Counted from the first letter of the stretch, positions 5,662 through 14,690 are shown. The stretch is 28,472 nt of DNA from Collinsella aerofaciens (GCF_901212495.1 NZ_CAAKNY010000041.1:66977-95448); one strand, 5' to 3'. The notes: generated by a model not told the origin, from the sequence alone. Program-made: numbers and translations.

Positions 5662-5907
5662 CTAGAGCAGGTTCTTCTGTACCCACGCGATGATGTCGCT
5701 CGACTCATAGAGCGGCTTGCCGTCGATGAACAGGCAGGGAACCTGACGCTTGCCGCCGACGGCGATAAGCGTCTGCTCGGCATCGGAATCGGTCAAGATA
5801 TTGCGCTCGGGGATGGTCACGCCGTTATCGGCCAGGAAGCGCTTGACCTTCATGCAATACGGGCAGCCGGTCATAACGTATAGCTCGAGTTCGTGATTAG
5901 TAGCCAT
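5662..5907 (-). CDS. Glutaredoxin
   Basis: The product has 81 residues, the normal size for a small glutaredoxin. The redox site is CPYC (TGCPYCMKV), near residue 15. The cis-proline loop is QVPCLFIDG, and a C-terminal helix follows (ESSDIIAWVQKNL). It reduces disulfides or glutathione-type mixed disulfides in the cytoplasm; the physiological thiol in this lineage is not evident here. The ATG at 5907 was chosen because GGAGA precedes it, rather than the ATG at 5946. It lies 51 nt downstream of the XRE/TipAS regulator on the same strand, so the two may be co-transcribed. Confidence 0.9.
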   Translation of the reverse strand: MATNHELELYVMTGCPYCMKVKRFLADNGVTIPERNILTDSDAEQTLIAVGGKRQVPCLFIDGKPLYESSDIIAWVQKNLL

Positions 5908-5958
5908 GGGTCTCCAATCGGTTGAAGTTTTGATTGGGATACCCAAAGCCGTCGCGGT

Positions 5959-6786
5959 CTATGCGCGAGTTAGCGATGACTCGATGGCCTGAACCAAAAA
6001 CGCCGTAGCGCCTGTGCCGCAGGGCTTGTCGTAGTAGTCGATAAAGCGCTGGTCGGCCAGATAGCCGTGAGCGAGGCCCAGGTATGCGTCGTCTTGGGGC
6101 TGGTGTCCCCAGTTAAGGCCAATCCATCGACGGTGCATTGCGACAAGCTTGCGGGCTTCGTTGCTCTCTGGGTCGCCGTCGTCCATGGCAATCGAGAGCT
6201 GACCTAGAATAGCGCGTTCAAGTTCCTTCATGTCGTTCCATGTCTCGGGGTTCATGTCCAGCAGCGCTTCGTTTGCTGCGTCGATCGCTTCGGAGCCGTA
6301 GCGTTTCCGAGCTTCGGCGCCGTAGCGCTCCTCGTTTTCCTGCACGGTGCGCCAGCGTTCCAGTTGCGGCAGGACGGCGCCCATGAGCGAAACGGCTTCG
6401 TCGAGCGACATACCGGTGCTTTGCGCCAGACGCGGGGCACAGTCCTCGATCATCGCCTCCATCGTGGTTTCGTAAGTGTACTCGCCGTGGTCGTAGCACC
6501 ACTTGCAGTAATGGTCGTTCGCGGTGCCCGCGGCATCGGTGCCGCAGTCGTCGGGCGTGAGTAGCATGCCGCAGCTCTGACAATAGTGCTCGGGCATTTC
6601 GAGCAGATGAGACAGTGGCTCGCCGGTCACGGCGGCAATGAGCTTCATCATGTCGATGCCCGGTGTGACCTCGCCGCGTTCCCAACGGCTGATGGCCTGG
6701 CGTGTGACGAAGAGCTTGGCGGCGAGCTGCTCCTGAGTAAGGTGATGGGCGTGGCGGACAGCGATAAGCTTTTCTGCAAAGGCCAT
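5959..6786 (-). CDS. XRE-HTH / zinc ribbon / TipAS-domain regulator
   Basis: The 275-residue protein has three parts. Residues 1-60 are an XRE helix-turn-helix (LTQEQLAAKLFVTRQAISRWERG). Residues about 68-100 form a zinc ribbon with CQSCG and CKWC pairs. About 120-270 is a TipAS-like domain, with YGSEAIDAANEALLDM and the end region MHRRWIGLNWGHQPQDDAYLGLAHGYLADQRFIDYYD. TipAS domains trap thiopeptide antibiotics or other ligands in TipAL, where the DNA-binding part is MerR-type. Here it is joined to an XRE head instead. The ATG at 6786 has AAGGAG upstream. It is likely a ligand-sensing repressor or activator of itself and the glutaredoxin gene; the ligand is unknown. Confidence 0.85.
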   Translation of the reverse strand: MAFAEKLIAVRHAHHLTQEQLAAKLFVTRQAISRWERGEVTPGIDMMKLIAAVTGEPLSHLLEMPEHYCQSCGMLLTPDDCGTDAAGTANDHYCKWCYDHGEYTYETTMEAMIEDCAPRLAQSTGMSLDEAVSLMGAVLPQLERWRTVQENEERYGAEARKRYGSEAIDAANEALLDMNPETWNDMKELERAILGQLSIAMDDGDPESNEARKLVAMHRRWIGLNWGHQPQDDAYLGLAHGYLADQRFIDYYDKPCGTGATAFLVQAIESSLTRA

Positions 6787-6914
6787 AACGGCTCCTTTCT
6801 GCTGGTTGATGGCTTAAGCATACGCGGCAGCAGGCGCCCTTCCAAGCAACCGTTGGTTGCACGACGGGGGGTCGCGGCGAAGAATTGCGTGCCACGCCCC
6901 ACACCTTCATGCCG

Positions 6915-6920
6915 TACAAT
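6915..6920 (+). promoter_or_regulatory. -10 element of trmO
   Basis: TACAAT ends 7 nt before the ATG at 6928. If used as a -10 box, transcription would begin at or next to that ATG, giving a leaderless mRNA. No -35 box is clear. Confidence 0.4.
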
Positions 6921-6927
6921 GACCGGC

Positions 6928-7665
6928 ATGGAACCTATCGCACGTATACATACCGACCTGCCGCAGAAGTTCGGCATTCCGCGCAACAGCTTTTTGGCGC
7001 CTCATCTTGAGGGGCGCATTATCTTTGAGCCGGAGTTTGCCTCCAACGCCGCGGTTGCAGGGCTCGAATCCTTCTCACACCTATGGCTGCTCTGGCGCTT
7101 CGAAAACGGAACGCCCGGCGGCACGGCTAAGGACATAGCCACCGATGCCAAAACACAGGACAAAACCGGTACCACTGCCAAGTGGTCAAAGACCGTGCGT
7201 CCGCCGCGCCTGGGTGGCGCCGAGCGCGTGGGCGTGTTTGCCACGCGCAGCCCGTTTCGACCCAACCCCATCGGCCTTACCTGTGTGAGGCTCGATCGCG
7301 TTGAGCTCACCGACAACGGCCCCATCATCCACGTGTTGGGAGCTGATCTGCGTGACGGCACACCCATCTACGACATCAAGCCCTACATTCCGTTTGCGGA
7401 CTGCCACCCGGATGCGACGGGCGGATGGATTGAGGACACTCCGTGGCAAGAGCTCGATGTTGAGTTTCCACAGGCGCTGCAAGACAAGGTCCCGCCCGCA
7501 AAGTTGCCCGGCTTAATCGAGGTCCTTCGCCAGGATCCGCGTCGGGCTGGCAGCAAACACGAGCCCGATCGCGTCTACCACTTGGCCTATGCTGGGCTCG
7601 ATATATCGTTTGCGGTCGACGGGGCGCAGCTTTCCGTGGTAGACGTCAGCAAGGCTCAAAGCTAA
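6928..7665 (+). CDS. trmO: tRNA (N6-threonylcarbamoyladenosine37-N6)-methyltransferase TrmO
   Basis: The 245-residue protein carries the TrmO/TsaA (YaeB) barrel. Visible motifs are FSHLWLLWRFE, RPPRLGGAERVGVFATRSP, FRPNPIGLT and DGTPIYDIKPY. TrmO methylates t6A37 in threonine tRNAs using SAM, which helps ACY codon reading. The C-terminal region (about 170-245) contains the usual small extra domain. Either ATG 6919 or 6928 could start it. I chose 6928 because TACAAT at 6915 makes a leaderless transcript plausible and no Shine-Dalgarno is present. It is divergent from the XRE/TipAS gene and alone in its unit. Confidence 0.88.
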   Translation: MEPIARIHTDLPQKFGIPRNSFLAPHLEGRIIFEPEFASNAAVAGLESFSHLWLLWRFENGTPGGTAKDIATDAKTQDKTGTTAKWSKTVRPPRLGGAERVGVFATRSPFRPNPIGLTCVRLDRVELTDNGPIIHVLGADLRDGTPIYDIKPYIPFADCHPDATGGWIEDTPWQELDVEFPQALQDKVPPAKLPGLIEVLRQDPRRAGSKHEPDRVYHLAYAGLDISFAVDGAQLSVVDVSKAQS

Positions 7666-7733
7666 CCACCACGGCACCCACGCCCCGATCAAATTCAACC
7701 CCAAAACCCGTATCAAAGCCGCCCGTTCTGGTG

Positions 7734-7739
7734 GACAAT
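7734..7739 (+). promoter_or_regulatory. -10 element of the MalY-like gene
   Basis: GACAAT lies 40 nt upstream of the start codon at 7780, matching the position of (T/G)ACAAT boxes before several other genes in the window. No -35 is obvious. Confidence 0.35.
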
Positions 7740-7779
7740 AACGCCTACCGAACCAATCCGCTTTGCACGGGAGCTCAGC

Positions 7780-8991
7780 ATGAAATACGACTTTACCTCG
7801 CTTATCGACCGCCACGGCATGGATGCCATCGCCGTTGACTCCTGGGGCGAGATCCCCGGTATGGCGCCAAACGTGCCCGATGAGGGCTTCGACCGCATCC
7901 CGATGTGGGTGGCGGATATGAACTTTGCCACGGTGCCCACGGTCCAGGAGCACATCATTCAACGTGCTCAGCACCCTATGTTTGGCTACTTTAATCCACG
8001 CGCCGAGTACTTCGATCACATCATCGAGTGGCAGGGCCGTCGTAACGGCGTTGAGGGCCTGGCGCCTGAGCATATTGGCTATGAAAACGGTGTGCTGGGC
8101 GGCGTTGTATCGACGTTGCGTGCCTATGTGCAGCCCGGTGACGCGGTGCTGGTCCATAGTCCCACCTATATCGGCTTTACCAAGTCCATCGAGGCCGCGG
8201 GCTATCGCATTGTTCACAGCCCACTTAAGCTCGACGAACAGGGCGTGTGGCGCATGGACTTTGAGGACATGGAGTGCAAGCTCGCGCAAAACCGCATCCA
8301 TGCTACCGTCTTCTGCTCGCCGCACAATCCCTGCGGCCGCGTGTGGGAGCGCGACGAGATCGAGCGCGCCATGGACATCTATCGCCAGCACGATTGCGTG
8401 GTGATCTCGGATGAGATTTGGTCCGACATCATCCACCCCGGGCACAAGCACATTCCGACGCAGTCGGTGAGCGAGGATGCCCGCATGCGCACGGTTGCCC
8501 TCTACGCGCCCAGCAAGACCTTTAACCTCGCGGGCCTGGTCGGCAGCTTCCACATCATCTACAACGAGACGCTGCGCGACCGCGTGTGCGCCGTGTCCAA
8601 CAAGACCCACTACAACGAGATGAACGTCCTCTCGATGCATGCGCTCATTGGCGCCTATCAGCCGCAGGGCTACGAGTGGGTTGATGAGCTCAACCAGGTG
8701 CTCGCCGACAATATCGAGTACTTCTGCACGTATGCAGAGACACATTGGAAGGGCGTCGCGTTTTCACGTCCGCAGGGCACGTACATGGTGTTCCTGGACT
8801 GTACCGAGTGGTGTCGCGAACATGGCCGCGATATTCAGTGGTTGCTCGACGAGGGGGCGCGCGTGGGCGTGGGGTATCAGGACGGCCGTCCGTTCCACGG
8901 GCCCTGCCACGTTCGCGTGAATCTGGCGCTGCCGCTTTCGCGCGTAAAGGAAGCGTGCGATCGCCTGGACCGCTACGTTTTTAATGCATAG
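7780..8991 (+). CDS. MalY/PatB family PLP-dependent aminotransferase (cystathionine beta-lyase type)
   Basis: The 403-residue fold-type I PLP enzyme matches the PatB/MalY group in length. It shows IPMWVADMNF near the N terminus, NGVLGGVVSTLRAY, FCSPHNPCGRVW, the PLP-binding SDEIWSD, and the Schiff-base lysine in APSKTFNLAGL. Enzymes of this group cleave cystathionine or other cysteine S-conjugates to thiol, pyruvate and ammonia. Some are regulators as well (MalY in E. coli). The ATG at 7780 follows GGGAG. It stands alone, ahead of a hairpin at 9012-9043. The exact substrate cannot be read from sequence. Confidence 0.88.
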   Translation: MKYDFTSLIDRHGMDAIAVDSWGEIPGMAPNVPDEGFDRIPMWVADMNFATVPTVQEHIIQRAQHPMFGYFNPRAEYFDHIIEWQGRRNGVEGLAPEHIGYENGVLGGVVSTLRAYVQPGDAVLVHSPTYIGFTKSIEAAGYRIVHSPLKLDEQGVWRMDFEDMECKLAQNRIHATVFCSPHNPCGRVWERDEIERAMDIYRQHDCVVISDEIWSDIIHPGHKHIPTQSVSEDARMRTVALYAPSKTFNLAGLVGSFHIIYNETLRDRVCAVSNKTHYNEMNVLSMHALIGAYQPQGYEWVDELNQVLADNIEYFCTYAETHWKGVAFSRPQGTYMVFLDCTEWCREHGRDIQWLLDEGARVGVGYQDGRPFHGPCHVRVNLALPLSRVKEACDRLDRYVFNA

Positions 8992-9011
8992 TAAATGTTT
9001 GCTGCATGCGG

Positions 9012-9043
9012 GGGTCTTTCGGTCAGATCGGTCAGAAGGACCC
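9012..9043 (+). terminator. Probable terminator hairpin after the MalY-like gene
   Basis: GGGTCTTTC (9012-9020) and GAAGGACCC (9035-9043) pair over 9 bp with one G-U. The loop contains the direct repeat CGGTCAGATCGGTCAG. There is no T-tract, so it could be a different structured element. Confidence 0.4.
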
Positions 9044-9138
9044 ATATAGTAAGGCGTCCGTATTCATTGAACGGCTCTCGTATGCCGCCTGCTATCATTA
9101 GTCCGTTGCCGCCAACGAACAGGACCGTCAGGAGCTCA

Positions 9139-10005
9139 ATGAAAAAGACCCGCCGCTCGGTTGCCATAACGTTATTACTTGCGCTCGCGATAGTGGGTGT
9201 ATTTGGCGTGGCGATAGCCGGTTACTCCGGGTCGAGTAACGGCGGCTCGGCATCTTCGGAAAAAAGCGCGGCTTCGCATGCCAAAAACGCCAGCCTCAAA
9301 ACTCTCAACGTCGGCAGCGACCTCTACCCGCCGTTTGTGTATAGCGACGAGTACGGCAATATTGTCGGCCTGGATGTCGAGATTTTGACCGAGGCTTTGG
9401 CCCGCATTGGCTACAAGCCAAAATACCAGCTCATCGACTGGGAAAAGAAAAAAGAGCTGTTGGCGAACGGCGAGCTCGACTGCGTCATGGGCAGCTTTAG
9501 TATGACGGGTCGAGAAAACGAGTATCGTTGGGCCGGTCCGTACCTTGCGAGTCGACAGGTGGTCGCGGTCGATCCCGAGAGCGATATCTACACGCTTGCC
9601 GATCTTAAGGACAAGGTCGTGGCAGTGCAGTCCACCACCAAGCCCGAGGGCATTTTGCTCAATCGTACCAATGAAAACGTTCCGCAGATCAAAGAGCTCT
9701 ACAGCTTTTCGGACCGCTCATACCTGAACCCGGCGCTCGTCGAGGGCCTGGTCGATGCCATCGCCGCGCATGAGTCCTCGCTGCTCACCTACGAAAAGGA
9801 CTACGGTGTGACGTATCGCATTCTGGATGAGCCGCTGCTCGAGGTTGGTTTGGGTACCGCTTTCGATATCAATGATACGCGCGGCATCGACGTTAAGCTC
9901 ACTCATGCCTACCGGGAAATGCTTGCCGATGGCACCATGGAACGTCTGGTGTCAAAGTATTTTGATGACCCTTCGCCATTCTTGAATGTGGAGGGGCTGT
10001 CATGA
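9139..10005 (+). CDS. Extracellular solute-binding (SBP family 3-like) sensor partner
   Basis: The 288-residue protein has a positively charged start and one hydrophobic segment (residues 8-28). A Ser/Gly-rich linker follows, then a periplasmic-binding-type domain from about residue 55 (LNVGSDLYPPFVYSDEYGNIVGLDVEILTEALARIGY). There is no lipobox cysteine, so it is secreted or membrane-anchored by its N terminus. It overlaps the hybrid kinase gene by 4 nt (ATGA) and has no ABC permease beside it. It most likely presents a small ligand, perhaps an amino acid, to that kinase rather than to a transporter. The ATG at 9139 follows AGGAGC; a TATCAT box lies at 9093-9098. Confidence 0.85.
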   Translation: MKKTRRSVAITLLLALAIVGVFGVAIAGYSGSSNGGSASSEKSAASHAKNASLKTLNVGSDLYPPFVYSDEYGNIVGLDVEILTEALARIGYKPKYQLIDWEKKKELLANGELDCVMGSFSMTGRENEYRWAGPYLASRQVVAVDPESDIYTLADLKDKVVAVQSTTKPEGILLNRTNENVPQIKELYSFSDRSYLNPALVEGLVDAIAAHESSLLTYEKDYGVTYRILDEPLLEVGLGTAFDINDTRGIDVKLTHAYREMLADGTMERLVSKYFDDPSPFLNVEGLS

Positions 10006-12194
10006 TCGATATGCCTGATCACGTTGCAGGGGAGCGGGGTAATCGCGCGGTATGGAGGTTGCCGCTTATCGTTTTGCTTGGAATAGCGCTCTCGGTTGTT
10101 GCTGGCATGATGAGCTACGGTTACACGACGGCCCAGGCCGAGCAGCGCTTTGCCGACGTTGTTGACTACGTGGCGACGCAGAGCCTTTCCTACGAGGCGT
10201 TCAACAACGCCTATGTGACCAAAAACCTGATTCGCGTTATGGAGATTGCCGGAGAGGTGGCGCGCACTATAGAGCGCGACGGCTCGGTGGATAACGCCAC
10301 GCTAAAACAATATGCCGACCAGTTCAACGTGAGCGCGCTGATCGTGACGGACGCATCGGGAAACTTGGTGTCTGAGTCCTCGACGGATGGCGTGGGATAC
10401 GAGTCACTCGCTACGTATCTCAAAGAAGCACCCGTGCTGGAGGTGGCGTCCCATCCGCTTAAGTCCTATACCGCCCGCATCACGCTTGCGGATGATTCGG
10501 TCGCCGACATTGGCTGCGTGACTCGGCGGGGCGGCGAGGGCATCGTTATCGCGGTAAGGCACCAGAGCGCCAAGGCGGTCGCGAGCAATACGCTCAAGTT
10601 GCAGAGCTTGCTCGATGGTTATGAAACCATCGATAGCGGCAATATCGTGATCGAAAACGATGCCAAGGTTGTTGCGACCAATGCCGTTGAACCCACCACG
10701 TCGGGTGCATTCGTTTTGCCTGCGACGGATGCCACCATAGTCGACAGTATTAAGGAACGCTGCCTGGCCGGTAGGGTTAGTTTGGTCAACGCCAACGGCG
10801 AGTGGTATCTGGGCACTTTTGGTAAAGCACGCCAATTCTACGTGTACACCTACACTTCCGCGCGGCGTTACTTTGAAACCGTCGCAGTTGTAGTTGCCAG
10901 CGTGTTGGTGCTCTACGGCGGCGCTATAGCCGCAACTGCGTTGGCGCGCCGCCATGCAGAGCGGCAACGCCTGACCGACCTGTTGCTGCAGGAGCGCGAC
11001 TATGGCGACAAGCTGGCAAAGGCAGCGCACGAGGCCTCGTCCGCTAACTCTGCAAAGACGGAATTTTTGCGCCGCATGAGTCACGATCTGCGCACGCCCA
11101 TCAACGGCATTCGCGGCATGGTTGAGGTTGGCGATGCAAATGCGGACGATCTGCAAAAGCAGACCGAGTGCCGCTCAAAGATCTGGACGGCATCGGGCTT
11201 GCTGCTCGACCTTGCGAACGAGGCGCTCGATATGAGTCGCCTGGAAAGCGGACAGGTCGATCTGGATCTCGTGCCTGCAAATTTGGTGGTCCTCAACCGT
11301 GAAGTGTGCGATATTCTGGAGCGCCAGGCAGAGGAGCGTCTGGTGACAATTATCTGCGACCAGCAAACGCTTGATCATCCCTATGCTCGGGTGAGCGTGA
11401 CGCACCTCAAGCGCTTGTTGGTCAATATTGCCGGTAATGCCGTCAAGTACAGCCGTCGGGGCGGCTATGTGCGCCTGGCGTGTCGTGAGGTAGAGCCGGT
11501 AGATGGCGTTCCCATCTATGAATACACGATTGCCGATAACGGTATTGGCATGAGCGAGCAGTTCCAACAGCACCTTTACGAGCCGTTTAGCCGCGAGGAA
11601 CAACGGGTGGAAGGCGCTTCATCGGGAACTGGCCTGGGTGCGCCTATTGCCAAACAGTTGGTCGAGCTTATGGGTGGAACCATGAGCTTTACGAGCACCT
11701 TGGGGCAGGGGACGACGTTTACCATCCGCCTGCCGTTTGAGCAGTGCAAGCGCTCCGAGATTCCTCAGGCAGTTCGTGTGGATGCGGTCGACGTCGATGC
11801 AGTTCGGGGCCTGCGCGTTTTGCTCGTAGAGGATAACGAGCTGAATGCCGAGATCGCACAGTTTACGCTCGACCGTGCCGGTGCCATCGTGACGCATGTC
11901 AAGGATGGCGAGTCTGCCGTCGAGACGTTTGCCGCGAGCGCACCGCACGAGTACGACGTGGTGTTGATGGACATTATGATGCCTGGCATCGATGGCCTTG
12001 AGGCCACGCGCCAGATTCGAGCACTCGAGCGCGAGGATGCCGCGACCACGCCGATTATCGCTGTGAGCGCCAATGCCTTTGCCGAGGACCGTAGGCTTTC
12101 GCGTGAGGCGGGCATGGATGCCCACCTGAGCAAACCCGTGAGCTCGCGGGAGCTCGTTGAGGCGCTTGCGCACATAGCCGCCGACGCTTCATAA
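10002..12194 (+). CDS. Membrane hybrid sensor histidine kinase with receiver domain
   Basis: The protein has 730 residues. A first membrane segment (about 20-38) and a second (about 290-312) bound an extracellytoplasmic sensor region of roughly 250 residues. The HisKA box is RMSHDLRTPINGI with phosphoacceptor His361. The ATPase domain shows NIAGNAVKYS, DNGIGM and GTGLGAPIAKQLV. The receiver domain starts at VLLVEDNELNAE, with Asp657 in LMDIMMPG and Lys in LSKPVS. Start ATG 10002 overlaps the binding-protein gene by 4 nt, so the two are translated together. No histidine phosphotransfer protein or DNA-binding response regulator is found nearby, so the output partner must be encoded elsewhere. 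Confidence 0.92.
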   Translation: MIDMPDHVAGERGNRAVWRLPLIVLLGIALSVVAGMMSYGYTTAQAEQRFADVVDYVATQSLSYEAFNNAYVTKNLIRVMEIAGEVARTIERDGSVDNATLKQYADQFNVSALIVTDASGNLVSESSTDGVGYESLATYLKEAPVLEVASHPLKSYTARITLADDSVADIGCVTRRGGEGIVIAVRHQSAKAVASNTLKLQSLLDGYETIDSGNIVIENDAKVVATNAVEPTTSGAFVLPATDATIVDSIKERCLAGRVSLVNANGEWYLGTFGKARQFYVYTYTSARRYFETVAVVVASVLVLYGGAIAATALARRHAERQRLTDLLLQERDYGDKLAKAAHEASSANSAKTEFLRRMSHDLRTPINGIRGMVEVGDANADDLQKQTECRSKIWTASGLLLDLANEALDMSRLESGQVDLDLVPANLVVLNREVCDILERQAEERLVTIICDQQTLDHPYARVSVTHLKRLLVNIAGNAVKYSRRGGYVRLACREVEPVDGVPIYEYTIADNGIGMSEQFQQHLYEPFSREEQRVEGASSGTGLGAPIAKQLVELMGGTMSFTSTLGQGTTFTIRLPFEQCKRSEIPQAVRVDAVDVDAVRGLRVLLVEDNELNAEIAQFTLDRAGAIVTHVKDGESAVETFAASAPHEYDVVLMDIMMPGIDGLEATRQIRALEREDAATTPIIAVSANAFAEDRRLSREAGMDAHLSKPVSSRELVEALAHIAADAS

Positions 12195-12196
12195 GC

Positions 12197-12236
12197 ATAT
12201 GGCCCGGCTCCAATGTTGGTTGGAACCGGGCCATAT
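12197..12236. terminator. Hairpin between convergent genes
   Basis: ATATGGCCCGGCTCCAA (12197-12213) and TTGGAACCGGGCCATAT (12220-12236) form a 17-bp stem with one G-U type mismatch and a 6-nt loop. It sits between the convergent kinase and NimA-like genes and can serve both strands, though no long T-run follows. Confidence 0.65.
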
Positions 12237-12263
12237 CGCTATTATCAAGACCTGCTTCGGGGC

Positions 12264-12743
12264 CTACTTTTCATGAATCTGCTTGCCGCAAAGATGCTCA
12301 ATCGAGATCTCGTAGAGCTGGACGCCCTTGATGTATTTGGCGATCTCTTCTTCGACTTCTTCGGCAGAAGGGTAGTACTTAAGGGCGAGCTGACGGACTT
12401 TGTCCTCGATATACGCGGGAGTGTCATTCACCAGTCGACAACGGCCAAAGACAACGGTGCTCATAACATAGGGAGCCCAGTCATCGTCCTTGTACCACTC
12501 GTTTCCGTAAACGGTAAAGCAGACCTTGTCATCGCGCTTGAGTGCGTCGACCTTGTGGCCGGCTTTGGCGCCATGGAAATAAATCTTGTCGTGCTCGGCG
12601 TCGAAGAAGTAGTTGACGGGAATGGCGTACGGGTAGCCATCGTCGCCGTTGACGGCAAAGACGCCGCGCTTGCAGGCGGAGAGCAACTCGCGCGCCGCCT
12701 CATCGGAAATGGCGCGTTTTTTTCTGCGTAGGGGCCTAAACAT
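12264..12743 (-). CDS. NimA-like pyridoxamine 5'-phosphate oxidase family flavoprotein
   Basis: The 159-residue split-barrel protein has the NimA-type opening MFRPLRRKKRAISDEAARELL, then CKRGVFAVNGDDGYPYAIPVNYFFD, FHGAKAGHKVDAL and DKVCFTVYG. These are the usual flavin and dimer-interface regions of the family. Members are FMN-dependent reductases or bind heme or F420; some give 5-nitroimidazole tolerance, but that cannot be concluded here. The ATG at 12743 was chosen over one at 12782 because AAAGGAAG precedes it. It lies between two hybrid kinase genes on its own strand, just downstream of the frameshifted one. Confidence 0.85.
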   Translation of the reverse strand: MFRPLRRKKRAISDEAARELLSACKRGVFAVNGDDGYPYAIPVNYFFDAEHDKIYFHGAKAGHKVDALKRDDKVCFTVYGNEWYKDDDWAPYVMSTVVFGRCRLVNDTPAYIEDKVRQLALKYYPSAEEVEEEIAKYIKGVQLYEISIEHLCGKQIHEK

Positions 12744-12785
12744 CGTGGGCTTCCTTTCTAACTGCGTATGGTAGTTGAGCACAAA

Positions 12786-14690
12786 CTATAGCGAAATAGT
12801 TCCGTTTTTCTTGATGCAGGCGAGCATGTCTTTAAGCTTGTTAAAGTCAAGCGGCTTGGGCAGATGGGCGTTCATGCCGGCGTCACGTGCCGCTTGTGCG
12901 TCCTCGGCAAAAGCGTTGGCGGTCAGTGCGATGATGGGGATATCGGCAGCGTCGGCCTTGTCGCTTAGGCGGATTGCTCGGGTCGCTTCGTAGCCATCCA
13001 TGCCCGGCATCATGACGTCCATCAGGATTGCATCGAAGCTGCCGGCGGGGCGTGAAAGGTAAAGATCGACCGCATTGTTGCCGTTCTCCGCATGGGTGAC
13101 TATGATTCCTTCGGTTTCCAATAACGTCTGGGCGATTTCGGCGCTAAGCTGGTTGTCTTCGGCAAGTAACACGTTCATTCCGGTAAGTGAGACCGTGAGT
13201 GCCTTCGCGCTCGTCTGTGTTTGGATCTTAGGACACGTATCGATGGCGAGTGGGATCTGAACGTAAAATGTCGATCCAGTTCCAAGCTCACTCGTTACCT
13301 CGATTGTTCCCCCCATGAGGTCGACAAGTGATTTGACGATTGGCATGCCCATGCCAGTCCCCTGAAATTTGCTGCGGGCATCGTTGCCTTCTTGAGCAAA
13401 CGGTTCGTAGATGTGCTTAAGAAACTCGGGCGACATGCCGATGCCAGTGTCCGAGACGTTAAAGCAAAAGAGCACTCGGTTGTCGTCAAGTGGTTTAATC
13501 TGAGAGGTAAAAGTGACAGTGCCGCCATCTTTGTTGTACTTGATGCTGTTGTCCAGCAGGTTAATGATAATCTGACGTACATGAGTGGGGCTTCCAATTA
13601 CCTGAGGATTGCAGACGAGATGTGCGCTTTGATCCCGCATCGTTATATTGTGTTCGGACGCGCGGAGTTTGCACAGCACAATTGCATCGTCGCAGAGCTT
13701 TTCAAGGTTAAATGAGACGTGCTCAAGCGTTAACTTACCATTTTCAATCCTGCCCATTTCTAGAATGTCGTTGATGATCGAGAGCAGATGATTGGCGGCG
13801 ATTCGCGCCTTGGCTCGGTTTTCACGGGCGGCATGGATATCGCCTTCGTGCAATTCCTCAATTTCGATGAGTCCCAGAATACCGTTGAGCGGCGTGCGGA
13901 TGTCATGACTCATGCGTGTAAGAAAGGCCGTTTTGGCGGCATTTGCGGCGAGTGCCTTGTTTTGTTCTGCTCGCGCTCGCTGCAGGGCCCAGGTTAGAAT
14001 CGCTACTCCAGTCAGCAGTACACCGACGATGATGACGACAATCGCACTACGATGTCGATACATAAACCTGAGCGTGTCCGACTCCTGCGCGCTATACGAC
14101 GTAGAGGAATAATTGCTCGCAGAAAGCGATTCTCCGGCGTTGATGATGCCCTTGTTGACAATACTTAATAATTCGGGATTTCCGCGTAACATGAGGCAAG
14201 AGAGCTCGGCCGTGCGTGAGAGTTCCTGTATCTCGTAGTCTTTGATATCGTAGCTTTCTCGGATGGTTTCCAGCCGTGCACTGGGAACAATGACGCAGCT
14301 TGACCTCCCATCCTTAAGGGCAGTAAGTATTTCGTCTGCAGACTGATATTCGGTTATATTTGCATTTGGAAATAAGTATTTTAATTCGTTGCGGTTTACG
14401 ATTGAAAAATCGGCGCAGCAGATATTGCGCAGATCCCTGTTAAGATCGTTGGTGGCGTGGATGGCGGTAAGAGAGATCGTTCCCATCGAAATCGATTGGA
14501 CCGTCCCCATTTGCTCGGCAAGCCAGTAGTCACGATATGCCGGTAGGGCGATGTCGATATCCCCCCCTTGAGAGCGCTTCTGCCATTTGCTGGTTGCCTG
14601 GATAAGCGATCGTGCGTACGGTAATGCCAAATTTGTCGTGTAGCGTTGTAGCGAACGAGACGAGCGATCCTTCCATTTCTCCATTTGCAT
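12786..14690 (-). CDS. C-terminal part of the split kinase (second sensor, TM, kinase, receiver)
   Basis: This frame is meaningful from the G7 run (about 14560) down to 12786; the codons above it are an overlap artefact. It starts in the second binding-protein domain (GDIDIALPAYRDYWLAEQMG). A membrane helix follows (SAIVVIIVGVLLTGVAILTW), then HisKA (RMSHDIRTPLNGI), ATPase boxes (NLLDNSIKYN, DTGIGM, GTGMGMPIVKSLV) and a receiver (VLLAEDNQLSAE, LMDVMMPGMDG, LPKPLD). All kinase residues are intact, with no internal stops. That argues for a recent or reversible frameshift. It has no plausible start of its own. Confidence 0.6.
   Translation of the reverse strand: MQMEKWKDRSSRSLQRYTTNLALPYARSLIQATSKWQKRSQGGDIDIALPAYRDYWLAEQMGTVQSISMGTISLTAIHATNDLNRDLRNICCADFSIVNRNELKYLFPNANITEYQSADEILTALKDGRSSCVIVPSARLETIRESYDIKDYEIQELSRTAELSCLMLRGNPELLSIVNKGIINAGESLSASNYSSTSYSAQESDTLRFMYRHRSAIVVIIVGVLLTGVAILTWALQRARAEQNKALAANAAKTAFLTRMSHDIRTPLNGILGLIEIEELHEGDIHAARENRAKARIAANHLLSIINDILEMGRIENGKLTLEHVSFNLEKLCDDAIVLCKLRASEHNITMRDQSAHLVCNPQVIGSPTHVRQIIINLLDNSIKYNKDGGTVTFTSQIKPLDDNRVLFCFNVSDTGIGMSPEFLKHIYEPFAQEGNDARSKFQGTGMGMPIVKSLVDLMGGTIEVTSELGTGSTFYVQIPLAIDTCPKIQTQTSAKALTVSLTGMNVLLAEDNQLSAEIAQTLLETEGIIVTHAENGNNAVDLYLSRPAGSFDAILMDVMMPGMDGYEATRAIRLSDKADAADIPIIALTANAFAEDAQAARDAGMNAHLPKPLDFNKLKDMLACIKKNGTISL

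Noticed and set aside
5337..5693. Plus-strand frame of 118 codons
   Set aside because: It runs through three repeat elements and into the antisense of the glutaredoxin gene; there is no start site or domain.
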